The notes beneath the pieces are model-generated. The model worked only from the letters and a program-made list of their open reading frames with translations. It ran no database searches and had not been told where the DNA came from. A DNA stretch of 64,000 nt from JANQEU01 sp965228045 (GTDB lineage: Bacteria; Bacteroidota; Bacteroidia; Cytophagales; Cyclobacteriaceae). Shown here in pieces: positions 60,601 through 64,000 of this stretch; position 1 is the stretch's first letter; each line of letters starts with the position of its first letter. The position numbers and the translations under genes were made by a program. Location of the stretch: positions 1,736,001 to 1,800,000 of the forward strand of contig OZ245789.1 of the NCBI GenBank assembly GCA_965228045.1, read 5' to 3'.

Positions 60601-61007
60601 ACTGGACATTGGATGCCGTGTACAACGTAGATGAACTTCGGGTAATTGCATTTGTACAAAATGAGGAAACTAAAGAGATATACCAGGTAGCATTTATAGA
60701 AATAGATGGCAAGGCCAACACTGTTACTGGTTTGCGCAATGATCTGGAGAGAGGCGATCCTTACGAACTGTATCCAAACCCTGCCAATACAGAGACCACT
60801 GTTAGCTTCTATAAAGCATGGAATATAGATCTGGAGTGGGTAATTTATGATCAACTGGGAAGGATTATGAAGGAGGGTATACTTGATCGACGACAAAGGG
60901 AGATGACCATTCAAACGGGAGACCTTCCTAGTGGAGTGTACTTCCTGCAACTGAACCATGAGAAATACAAATGGGAGCCGAAGAGATTGATGATCCTACA
61001 TGATTAG
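42639..61007 (+). CDS. Giant (6,122-aa) T9SS surface protein with cadherin-like, Big_5 and Ig-like arrays and type A sorting domain
   Basis: Signal peptide ends near VVLAQ. Residues 20-1357 hold eight cadherin-like units of about 160-178 residues ending in 'LDDGDGNANGGDSLSAxY...VNDEPS'. About 1357-1640 holds two related domains. About 1642-3268 holds 13 Big_5 Ig-like domains (such as FTPADGATNVSVNPSTDLVL followed by TFDE). About 3270-5500 holds Ig-like domains, many starting with a YCEDD-type motif. About 5527-5785 is a jelly-roll-like domain. About 5784-6026 resembles Omp28 without its cysteines. The last about 85 residues are a type A (Por secretion) sorting domain: LYPNPANTETTV, YDQLGRIMKEG, LPSGVYFLQL. 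T9SS export and surface attachment are family knowledge. It follows the lipoprotein gene by 58 bp and ends at a strong terminator. Its acidic composition suggests calcium-dependent stiffening. Confidence 0.95.
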   Translation: MLKSCLTIFFTLTMMVVLAQPTINNLDGETVDFIEGGSAVTLDNGDADILGGPFETGDNLTVQITANGVGSEDTLTIGEIGSITVGDSVAFSGDSIGLIVYVDELTIRIDFDDDASTAAVVDLLRAIQYENTNSDNPDTTNRSIEFSLLEFGVGTETATVTVNGIAVNDEPSITAFGGGEIDVLEGDTIVLDADAILDSDPDQPADYDGGRLMALVSSGILSEDSLVIDFTPHSIWVDGTDVNIGGTTIGTLSYDVAEDSLQIFLNSNADSTDVNQLIRSLGYHNVSTNPDTATIRTISVWLDDGDGNANGGDSLSAEYTVDIHVIGVNDSTEISDLNGDLVQFFEGSDSVHIDLSRNSTLYDPDNPISGSTDELDYTDGYLAVAIAAGASSGGLEDTIYVAQGLYFNVTGGTQLERGSLTVGTISYPAIDSMVVAFSAPNNGDSVSLSDVQELLRNIVYANTNTDNPDTTSERTLNIWLDDGDDNLNGGDSISFVSTTIDVVSINDEPSVSNFGGITQDVGEQDSVALEGSGGDAVIDSDPDSPSNYEGGRLIASITSGILAEDSIGLLFSEHGFWKNGSDEVIESGNHIGDWTYDNGEDSLEIVFTANADSGVVTRLIRSLAYFSVTSNPDSAVDRTLSLWIDDGDGNANGGDSLSAVYTIDIDVYSINDSSEVSNLQNDMVTFSEGPDSVFLDLTQNASLFDPDDPIDGGTAELDYGDGSLSIYISNGNNEEDTLFLGGDNFIVTSGDIMRTGSNPVSSNTTFVLGSISYPQLDSMVIDFNASEETVDGDSTFLSDVELILQSIVYLNTNDYNPDSTGIRTITWTLDDGDGNENGGDSLTTFESYLDVLSINEEPSIANIGGTVSVTEDGTMDTFLDTDAYLIDPDSANTFPGGRLYLQIASGGVVSEDTIYFDNGSLGFDGDSLTLSSDPIADYEYNAGTDELTLTFDATVDSATITTIIRSVKYENLNTYNPDTTAEREIQFVFGDGYNTENGGDSLSATYSVFVDVIAVNEEPALLALGGAVSYIEGASGPTTLDNDVYLADPDSANSFPSAVLSVSITNPVLSEDTIFFDDGGTTTFAIDGMDSLTMDGDPVALLDYDSDEDSLSLTFDVDTDSVLIRNLLRAVVYQNTNTNNPDTTNERIVEFVFGDGALTTNGGDSLSATYTINIDVIAVNDPPSVASVDGDAVIYTEGRDSVHLDDNRDGILSDLDNPISPSGDVLDYSNGYLAVAINSGGVDAEDTLVIGGTDFVLNGSNIERSSDNHVIGQFSYPGPNPDSLYISFPAPMAGDSTLITDVQNLIRAIAYRNTNELNPDSTGVRTINWWLDDGDDNLNGGDSLESWSTTVDIEAKNDAPLVADTARLTILEDILDGSNTGLSVIDLIDPGSSFSDVVYEDRDSLSSQGYIDDLGIAVFRANDENGTWQYTTDNGSNWFAINASVSNVLMLGYSANNRVRFVPDADHNSTFGNIEERDSLWFYGWDQTYGANGTFESNISMASERGDTTAFSLDSAIFILEITPVNDEPTFTSLGDTTVYSSEGSVIFPDYVAVNLGADDENDVSSLNRQEVLDWVNVSNDSTVLFTVQPDMSNDSTLTFTLRENAHGLATVTLAVRDNGGVADGGDNTSPNGMFSIRVIDDEGPEINNFSTDVIPNDNDITVNPSPLYLQATFDEVIAEGVEGKTIRIYDASNTTTPFVTLDAGNAEVSGTDSTMRIDIDTYLPKGRSYFVRLDEGAFIDTLGNLSPSINTVGRWNFTVEDAEPVYNYINPSDTSTNVLVYEYLTLAFDEAVDSLVGATETVRISGGGYDETFTASQADILSSLPNDTVIIRFPAPFATNTTMTVEIQEGFLVDDDDNPIPDTTYTFVTATDGTEPLVSALYPANQSDFTTITTPSDVESIQDLSIDFDETIEAGDGNIRLYVDTDEGGSDADILVFDIASNNAAVNYVDDSIGIDLSTLGITLTANATYYIQMDSGAVRDLTGNPFDGFSGSTAGADASNADWSFNTEDTDGEAPDIVTLYPSDNAGNVSLTPNQLRIEFDEPVQLEGDRYIQLNLIATGDSVTSVLLDSTLTSVTLNGNNLTVDLSSPFSSLTQYYVTIEDSAVYDFSNPGNYFEGITTKSRWNFVTEFADDDNGPAVIALTPSDDETNVSVRTEFMLAFDEQLFPGEDSVYLRNAANDTVAAINVNDVDIDGNQVTVAFSPDEIDSLLYSTAYNIVFPDSAFVDGAFNPVTGYTAGTEWNFTTEDDNFRPELDSITVIATGNSLNGSALDENSFNVRLVFNESVNTSASQNGEIKLYYKDQNVPVYSYQDTIVVNTFENSDAPGATGTTYLTGLSGGPARVLMLDLTSFNLPGTGELVVDIDSGAFVDTGAPNAYLGINQSNNQYVFDVNDIGTVPTVERFGPIDDEVSNTAELTSSIYIDFSEPVNPNTALINVNFSNNAELDFTLNASDGVPTNSKTRYVYTIPENLKGSSSYYIDFPAAAFEDLGTNDIAQYDGSGIPFTTVTDANRPVIASLYPADNATNVDASTDSILITFNEPITATASSADILLFYRSDSTLFRSINVYDDSDLDGDADGLEFIELRDASNNVINYSTVTAASRLFIDLDEFGLQPGVELIVIIQANSIEDASGNGIAAFAAQTFVADNSYTFRIANDGADPTVVSTYPANAATNIAVDTDTLKIVFSEAVTPRANTDSIEVYYDDVTPGDDIVAFKYAVTDGVADSGNTMYYYELPVLAGGATNYYVLVDDGAFEDIDGNDMSTTYTETDWTFTTAAGNDAVNPTFTFTPADGATNVSVNPSTDLVLTFDEIVVPQGGQYIKFYSFETNNPVDSIELTSFVSHDTVEATGSRITYNYTFDGDQNYYVLIDDASGNGFLDLGNLTTSTIIDDKNDWSFSTASDNVVPFIDSVYFNNSADTTGIDANDTINVKVYFSEKVVSAGGTIYFQYDSLLNADTVYSILAGSYDTLNNRVPGKGSVVTYKIPNDQLEIFKGGLDYRIRFGAGAFEDLSGNVTALNTEHNFETADDGAIPEIIAFTPPDDATNVDLTTAVLVLEFDQPVDSTSTGQIVLFYKSSGEAVDTLDVSDETKLTVSESQTVYTYADPFDGMQADLEYYIHILDSSFVELVNRDAQVAAISNNSDWTFTTNSAGDIIPAMESLDPIATATGVGLRDSLFIEFSEPVFATNKNITITGGPNGNIVINALDVSQIYGNGSTTITIDPEDDLHQDSTYTVTWPLGTFVDATGNQFDAYTSMLSQWTFTTGSGAFAYNGGTGVMDTVKLGINNVFNEQNLQDTIYIIESNADDFRAGGNLIFGLTNDFSLDEGVGNISIVSNGTSTDLTLGAVEVDDDSITINFTHNGLDADIDTIVIADLRIRYDAANPNATGNIVRIGGDADIYGLSTSHETPILFLEVEDVPDPILTTNSPVSGQIRIDSVTWCYDDNYDDRFDSYTKYQTGSVNLTAVPAQTNYEYHWFTTSGNTDTLFITDNADQLVEYADFSFTMAELSPTNFRQDTTITRYVTQVNPNGTSSDTVEIEFTIKGLPNSEDLAGSDMTVCHFEEITLGKNTNPGLSNTPSSYIFDWTGVNIDTFISVVTFDTTTNLSDPTKAEFNPTIDAPQNFDTVNYNQQVFQYTLTVVDNYGCVDIDTATVDITIEPRIPTVILSPNGVTFSEAQTIRQPLYGDLDPTNGGVGVGGVPEIDSADYYLGDLSNIKTNDNTLVGYSGTFVGSGVGSIFNNSIGSHEDDYDSASFTPSGAGVGVYEILYVVTEDATGCRDTSEVSIEVLQDVGTIFEEIAYGDTADATSGAIRTGITNQYGDPYNYQASGSADRDYCIDDNDGLLFNEGVVDYYDDEFIYLTVPNVSGFDFLRYEGPGVIAIDDSIQTTTFNTDLDSIWRIDLDSIFRLPDDDNLVTLASGAKRITIDRVVGNGSTEFVDGSDEFTIYPLPTGEISNIRDYYCEDDNNYTPLLSLTNGPYSSNSVSVVEYTLTVLGNTDSTNMTEGGMQIRSVENRGNSQTFMNAGGLTLVFADILANATIGLTSNDSAMNRDEIVYRIDVSVPFDDDPFYGQSTNAPGCGITITDTITVFAKPNKPTIDFTAMSNGDTLPGTQDIYRFEYSEGETPETFIVTDSADEYGTRIRWYEDQAAGAGANSITVSNGRSVAAFTLLGSTTWPVGEYDYFFSQVSNSELSGFDGCESEVAEVEIIIHEEPDPPVLLLDANTHGDIFDDNHYVFEYCEGDSIEDITIDYISLGTKTDTTFYDWYVYDVDQDSIIIIDGWNPLDSLAEDAEFAGVIDSIANRSVTARQLFEAKYGVSTSTPVDSTYTFYVARRENRNINLEPNYNGSESEKTRIDIVVYPIPDAPSVSLFETDINAASSSPIFQNYIVNYNDRISTTQELDVPDVDTIEYVWYQNGAAFDSVRSDYNDSEYPEKVALMFQDIPNFGVLSDTLDGSTNYYTTDVTVDTAVYLRQIAYKLNRITDAADSDFEGCLSTDSTQVTITLYPVQDKPVGGYFSPHDSDTSLVFYDVSNDMVGDSVEFDFEADELTSDTTFHVRSFFSSATGNNYRYKWYFSNSSGNFSPADSIANSDPSGDPRDSIITASDLKVAGITITTSRYFLVTQITDIEPGSGGFQGVQSPATLVRINIYDTPEPPNEYQSNSAADPGDVNKYYCETDDDSVNPLSDDMEGLRVESNDDDMNPRFVWYNSLDSANANDSTYRLVTNLISTGGGLEGDTITPAQLRNDLANLDLENTQYAYNMSSDTVPPGTYTFYVSQIVDRKFSGNATPGGGTYAGDPFVGVESEPLEITIYVRPVPVAPGVVDQTLFMCEDDVIPTFRISAPSASSQYYWFQHTGNAALVDDYSSYLDTVNAPTYTPSAADENIGTDGDGDDANPGTYYFFASVISDIGINNSDFEGCPSLFTADTLRVRPIPEAPVTMSDFTESGDEIYQYCEDDVINLFAIDSTGSVTTNANYNTQASRGGSADSITVFQWYDEDSDPLNANSSGTFDPNGEFNENNLLSEQANNFRFRVTQRTSINSAEGFNGCVSDFKDVILRINGLPTLSFDDISTNDAFCLEEDQITVTASSNGINGTGVFALFDDYSTTGTGLTNNWSGSTNSGTATIDLDAMHLSDDDPLSAKTNKLTVGGETTVRNIYFRFTDVNGCKDSISVNNIEIDPYPAIDFKIDDNEVDTFNTCLNEEDDIFAERTFFLEGFYTESGASIASTGDSDFKVFDDDGELGAGVGITSDVDALAEFSPLDARKSLDATNDTIQRYDPTNTYRITFTHTDLNGCTNEVDAKITVFPLPFFSDDNGVIIANKACASKTVEFAVDLVNLDDGAATFKWFVDNDEILASDELDGDATDDETTVLTDGKFVIGGGPKTIVLQAEDTVTGCVNQVSETKSIGVVPTPRFKWEDITVNNSTVFSFEERALDFRYSEYEDVELTISDNSGAVVNQMLRDRGDFINNNSAMLDDYIVDFASAGSYQAVFKILSTANCDSVITRTFNIVDKIVVPQEGLVHNFDNGTNGWHTDSISVDRFYDGISDERIDEDQESASILRYSTWEHGVPSGRTLNLTNAPFPAGGSAWVTDLDGPYGSKGPENSKAENSWVYSPTFDITAMEKPAMSFYYASHLLNTDGVVVQYTVNDGATWGTLGEFSFDEGNSGVNWYNFLGLPGNPGNIDDPSNINYNPEQFGWTEETNSIGGGGELSQNYYWKLAANKIDEKDTEGNYIIDPANWANIRFRIALGSRPSIKQDANGNNLEGFAFDYFRIFDRQKVVLLETFSSALAENSLEAEDIINDRVQKSGPGTVWVNYFTDLDGTVQRPTDSLFLRNEVDPTARGSFYGVHESPTSVLDGEVIEKDESSDTRADALLGWNQFALNQKELVEPEFDIMLEELSTTSQDEVRVEGQFTSLINIPGTVELSFRFIVIEDFIASKNFGLYSTTDTIRNVMRKILPDPSGFVEKTNQGVKTGDAFNFEINWTLDAVYNVDELRVIAFVQNEETKEIYQVAFIEIDGKANTVTGLRNDLERGDPYELYPNPANTETTVSFYKAWNIDLEWVIYDQLGRIMKEGILDRRQREMTIQTGDLPSGVYFLQLNHEKYKWEPKRLMILHD
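42690..46710 (+). repeat. Eight diverged cadherin-like units in the second giant protein
   Basis: Unit boundaries are marked by NDEPS/NDSTE/NEEPS-type junctions at about 43140, 43623, 44154, 44650, 45199, 45683, 46175 and 46708. Two unit styles can be told apart: one with 'GGRLxxxIxSGxLxED' and one with 'DPDNPIxGxxDELDYxxGxL'. They partly alternate. The DNA copies are diverged, unlike the near-identical arrays in the first giant gene. Confidence 0.8.
47562..52440 (+). repeat. Thirteen Big_5 Ig-like domains of about 125 residues
   Basis: Each begins with a 'DxxxPxVxxxxPADxATNVxxxxxLxLxFDExV' pattern and ends with 'WxFTT'. Examples start at about 50,600, 50,980 and 51,730. Copies are diverged, so the array is old and stable. 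Confidence 0.8.
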
Positions 61008-61030
61008 GATGTAAACGCAACGCATTAAAA

Positions 61031-61061
61031 AAAGCCTGAACAAACGTTCAGGCTTTCTTTT
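61031..61061 (+). terminator. Bidirectional intrinsic terminator
   Basis: AAAGCCTGAAC (61031-61041), loop AAAC, GTTCAGGCTTT (61046-61056): a perfect 11-bp stem, with a run of T after it and a run of A before it. It sits between convergent genes and can stop both. Confidence 0.92.
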
Positions 61062-61077
61062 TGATGTCAATCGTGAA

Positions 61078-61611
61078 CTATTTAATATCTAATCGATGAA
61101 CATGTTTTCTTACTAAATCTATTCTTTTTGTTATGTGCTTGACAAATTTTTGCATATCCAATTCGATCATATAAACCTGACTGTCGTAAGACTCACTTCC
61201 AATTTCAGCTCGTAAGTCCTTACTATCATGTTCAATCTCTCGTTGTGCCTTACATTCTTCACTTAAAAAGTGTATAAAAGATTTCATGCTATATTCCTCT
61301 TCGAATTTTTCGATATCCTTTATCAGTTTCTTGATCTCCTTGTCGTCAGAACGTGTTTGTGCTACTTTGGCTCGCTCATAGAGTACTGAATCAAGATGAT
61401 GGATTTCGTTCAGGAGACTGATCTTTTTCTCCCTATACTCTGCACTTTTACAAAAGGTCATTAGCCCATCATATTCTTCCAGTTCTTCAGCTTCAGTATC
61501 CCAGGCATAGGTCACTCGGTCAACTTTTTGACCGATGGTTTCCGCGGCATCCTGAGAGTATGCAGAAGAAAACAAAGCTGTTGTCAATATGATACCTGCT
61601 ATTTTTTTCAT
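61078..61611 (-). CDS. Small secreted protein, alpha-helical, unknown function
   Basis: A 177-residue protein with a signal peptide (MKKIAGIILTTALFSSAYSQ) and a charged, largely helical mature part (EKKISLLNEIHHLDSVLYER, DDKEIKKLIKDIEKFEEEY). Two cysteines (FCKSAEYR and EECKAQRE) could pair in the periplasm. I recognise no family. It lies 54 bp downstream of the rhodanese lipoprotein on the same strand and has its own -7 box, so it may be transcribed alone or with it. The stop faces the bidirectional terminator. Confidence 0.75.
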   Translation of the reverse strand: MKKIAGIILTTALFSSAYSQDAAETIGQKVDRVTYAWDTEAEELEEYDGLMTFCKSAEYREKKISLLNEIHHLDSVLYERAKVAQTRSDDKEIKKLIKDIEKFEEEYSMKSFIHFLSEECKAQREIEHDSKDLRAEIGSESYDSQVYMIELDMQKFVKHITKRIDLVRKHVHRLDIK

Positions 61612-61628
61612 TTCAGTATTTTTTTATT

Positions 61629-61636
61629 CAAAGTTA
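61629..61636 (-). promoter_or_regulatory. Perfect -7 box upstream of the small secreted protein
   Basis: The minus strand reads TAACTTTG, an exact TAnnTTTG, about 18 bases before the ATG at 61611. No TTG -33 element is seen at the normal distance. Confidence 0.4.
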
Positions 61637-61665
61637 CTTGATTGATATACGAAAAATTAAATCAT

Positions 61666-62046
61666 TTATTTGACTATGGGTTTGCCATTTGATTGCCAGG
61701 AGGATATCCCGCCTTCCAAATCGTAAATCGTTTTAAATCCTTTTTCCTGTAATATTGATGCTGCTCTGGCACTCCTGCCACCAACGGCACAATAAACTAT
61801 TACCGGTTCATCTTTGTCCAGTGCTTCAATTCTTTGGCTAAAGTCAGAATTTGAAATATCGATATTTATTGCTTCATCTATGTGACCAGATTGAAATTCC
61901 AAGGGTGTACGGACATCAATCACGGTTGTATTCTCATTTAGATGTTGCTCATATTCGTCAACTGTAATTTTCTTATTGGTCGATTCTGTTTGTTGTTGAC
62001 AGGATAATGTGAACATCAACGTAAACAAAACAGCAAATACTTTCAT
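61666..62046 (-). CDS. Rhodanese-like lipoprotein
   Basis: A 126-residue single-domain rhodanese with a lipoprotein signal (FTLMFTLSC, Cys16). It has VIDVRTPLEFQSGHIDEAIN and a full active-site loop with catalytic Cys86 (CAVGGRS, 86-92). It likely transfers sulfane sulfur or handles cysteine persulfide in the periplasm, anchored to a membrane; the acceptor is unknown. Such lipoprotein rhodaneses are common in Bacteroidota. It is divergent from the permease at 62123, with a 76-bp shared promoter region. Confidence 0.93.
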   Translation of the reverse strand: MKVFAVLFTLMFTLSCQQQTESTNKKITVDEYEQHLNENTTVIDVRTPLEFQSGHIDEAINIDISNSDFSQRIEALDKDEPVIVYCAVGGRSARAASILQEKGFKTIYDLEGGISSWQSNGKPIVK

Positions 62047-62069
62047 AGTTCAAAGGATTAATGTGATTT

Positions 62070-62103
62070 CAAACATAATGAGGGCACGTGGAATCCAGAA
62101 CAA
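62070..62103 (-). promoter_or_regulatory. Promoter of the rhodanese lipoprotein gene
   Basis: On the minus strand TTG (62103-62101), 23 bases, then TATGTTTG (62077-62070), an exact TAnnTTTG, about 23 bases before the ATG at 62046. Confidence 0.55.
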
Positions 62104-62122
62104 TTGTTAGCTTTAATTCTAC

Positions 62123-64000
62123 ATGTCCAGACTTACTAAGCAATCTGCAAATTTCGGTACCGCTCCGGTTTTTTTAACTGCTGTGTCAACAATTCTAGGC
62201 GCAATTATGTTCTTGCGATTTGGCTATGCAGTGGGAAACGTAGGTTTTCTGGGTACTATTGGCATCGTCCTTTTAGGACACCTCATTACCATCCCCACGG
62301 CTATGGCAATTGCGGAAATCGCCACTAACCAAAAAGTAGAAGGAGGTGGCGAATATTATATCATATCTCGTTCATTCGGACTGAACATTGGTGGTGCTAT
62401 TGGTACGGCCTTGTATTTTTCACAAGCGATTAGTGTCGCATTCTATATTATAGCCTTTGCCGAAGCCTTTGATCCATTACTGGTAATATTGCAGAACTAT
62501 GGTATCCATATCACGGACAAGCGACTTATCAGTGGACCGGCCCTGGCTCTGTTAAGTATCATTATGTTGACAAAAGGAGCTGACCTGGGAGTTAAGGCAT
62601 TGTATGTTGTCGTCGGTATTTTAACACTTTCATTGATAATGTTTTTTGCTGGTTCCACAGACTTTGAGGCCACTACTCGTGGATATGACGTGCTTCGAAC
62701 TACCAAAGAACCGGATTCGTTTTTCTACGTTTTTGCAATAATCTTTCCCGCATTCACCGGAATGACAGCCGGGGTTGGTCTTTCAGGGGACCTAAGGGAT
62801 CCTAAGAAGTCAATCCCATTAGGCACCTTAGGAGCAACGGTGTTTGGTATGATCGTTTATTTTTTCATTGCGTATAAGCTGAGCATTTCTGCCCATCCTG
62901 ACGATTTGGCTGGTGATCAGCTGGTAATGTCGAGGATTGCGCTATGGGGCCCAATAATACCCATAGGCTTGGCCGCAGCTACCATTTCATCGGCACTTGG
63001 TTCAATTATGGTGGCTCCACGGACCCTTCAGGCTTTAGGTGAGGACAAGATACTTCCCTCACAGCAGTTCAATTCGGTTATTTCCAGGACTACAGGCAAA
63101 AATGAACCTCGAAATGCTACCATTGTAACGGTCATTGTCGCGGCATTCTTTATTGCCATTGGGGATGTCAACGCTGTAGCTGAAATAATATCAATGTTTT
63201 TCATGGTTACATATGGCGCTATTTGTTTGATTTCATTTCTTCAGCATTTCGCTGCTGACCCGTCATATCGACCGGCATTCAAATCCAGATGGTACATTTC
63301 GTTGGTAGGAGCATTGCTATGTATCTATCTGATGTTCAGGATGAATCCTTCATATGCCTTTTTCTCAATTGTCATTATGGTGATCATTTATTTTAGTATT
63401 ACCTACTACAATGAAAATAAACAAGGAATGGCCAAAATCTTCCAGGGTGTGATATTTCAGCTAAGCCGGCAATTGCAGGTTTTTCTACAAAAAGCAGATA
63501 AAGAAGATGTAAATACCTGGAGACCTTCGATCATCTGTATCTCAGAAGATTCTTTCCACCGAACCGCGGCTTTTGACCTTATGCGCTGGGTGTCTCACAG
63601 GTACGGATTTGGAACCTATTTGCATTTCATAAATGGATATGTATCCCGCGAGACACACAAGGAGGCCCGAAAAATTCTGGATAGATTAATTGAGAAGGCA
63701 GATATCACCAAGAGTAATGTTTTTATCGATACGATCATAAGTCCTTCCTATACCACTGCGATTGCCCAATCCATTCAGCTACCCAGTGTTTCCGGTAAGG
63801 AATCGAACATGTTTCTTTTCGAGTATTCGAAGGCGGCAGGAGCTTGTACACCGGCTATTCTGGATAACATGCACTTAATTAAAGCGGCTGACTTTGATAT
63901 TTGTGTATTGGCAAGCACAGAAAAGGGTTTTGGCTATAAACGGGAAATTCACATATGGATTACTCAGAATGACTTCGCAAATGCTTCCCTGATGATCCTT
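62123..64000 (+). CDS. Cation-chloride-cotransporter-like (SLC12/APC) permease, 3' truncated by window
   Basis: Open from ATG 62123 (MSRLTKQSANFGTAPVFLTA) to the window end, exactly 626 codons, with no stop. About 12 hydrophobic helices fill residues 15-440. Conserved SLC12 blocks are visible: GAIMFLRFGYAVGNVG (TM1), FFYVFAIIFPAFTGMTAGVG with LSGDLRDPKKSIPLGT, and SIMVAPRTLQALGEDKILP. The block after TM6 closely follows the FFPAxTGIxAGxxxSGDLxDP motif of animal Na-K-Cl and K-Cl cotransporters. The soluble C-terminal part (from about 455) resembles the CCC regulatory domain (RPSIICISEDSFHRTAAFDL). It probably moves cations with chloride or amino acids; the ion set cannot be read from sequence. 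The -7-like TAGCTTTA at 62108 lies very close to the ATG, so the mRNA may be nearly leaderless. Confidence 0.88.
   Translation, partial: MSRLTKQSANFGTAPVFLTAVSTILGAIMFLRFGYAVGNVGFLGTIGIVLLGHLITIPTAMAIAEIATNQKVEGGGEYYIISRSFGLNIGGAIGTALYFSQAISVAFYIIAFAEAFDPLLVILQNYGIHITDKRLISGPALALLSIIMLTKGADLGVKALYVVVGILTLSLIMFFAGSTDFEATTRGYDVLRTTKEPDSFFYVFAIIFPAFTGMTAGVGLSGDLRDPKKSIPLGTLGATVFGMIVYFFIAYKLSISAHPDDLAGDQLVMSRIALWGPIIPIGLAAATISSALGSIMVAPRTLQALGEDKILPSQQFNSVISRTTGKNEPRNATIVTVIVAAFFIAIGDVNAVAEIISMFFMVTYGAICLISFLQHFAADPSYRPAFKSRWYISLVGALLCIYLMFRMNPSYAFFSIVIMVIIYFSITYYNENKQGMAKIFQGVIFQLSRQLQVFLQKADKEDVNTWRPSIICISEDSFHRTAAFDLMRWVSHRYGFGTYLHFINGYVSRETHKEARKILDRLIEKADITKSNVFIDTIISPSYTTAIAQSIQLPSVSGKESNMFLFEYSKAAGACTPAILDNMHLIKAADFDICVLASTEKGFGYKREIHIWITQNDFANASLMIL

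Overview
The window looks like chromosome of a gliding or surface-active member of the Bacteroidota, probably a Cytophagales-type bacterium. The evidence is type IX secretion (T9SS) substrates with both classes of C-terminal sorting domain, a PorP/SprF-family outer-membrane protein, Bacteroidota-style promoters (TAnnTTTG -7 boxes), moderate GC, and giant Ig/cadherin/Big_5-type surface proteins. I found no rRNA, tRNA, CRISPR array, transposase, integrase or phage gene. The genus cannot be fixed from the sequence alone.

Layout. (1) Positions 1-30,660, minus strand: a secretion/adhesin locus in transcription order porP/sprF-SPOR fusion, a 1,125-aa type-B-sorted FG-GAP/Ig protein, and a giant adhesin whose first 8,481 codons fill the left 25.4 kb and run off the window. 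The giant gene carries two large tandem arrays, 10 copies of 678/681 bp and 8 copies of exactly 666 bp. (2) 30,863-35,215, plus strand: a small outer-membrane beta-barrel protein and a 1,095-aa NTT-type transporter fused to HEAT repeats and a cyclic-nucleotide-binding-like domain. (3) 35,301-61,007, plus strand: a tightly packed cluster of a TIR-like/DUF4062 protein, a STAND NTPase with one TM helix, an in-phase coiled-coil/WD40 half separated from it by a single TAA codon, an outer-membrane beta-barrel protein, a surface-type lipoprotein, and a second giant T9SS substrate (6,122 aa, type A sorting domain). A strong bidirectional terminator closes it. (4) 61,078-64,000: a small secreted protein and a rhodanese lipoprotein on the minus strand, then a plus-strand cation-chloride-cotransporter-type permease cut by the window end.

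How the genes may work together. The first locus fits the known rule that type-B-sorted substrates (SprB-like) have a PorP/SprF partner encoded next door; here that partner also has an acidic linker and a SPOR domain that could tie it to peptidoglycan. The second locus is the least ordinary part. Its gene order and predicted topology (cytoplasmic TIR/DUF4062 and STAND NTPase, one inner-membrane helix, periplasmic coiled coil and WD40 propeller, OM barrel, lipoprotein, giant secreted protein) suggest an NTP-driven trans-envelope signalling or export-control system. That function is inference. The in-frame TAA in the STAND-WD40 gene may be a real nonsense mutation, a split gene, readthrough, or a sequencing error.
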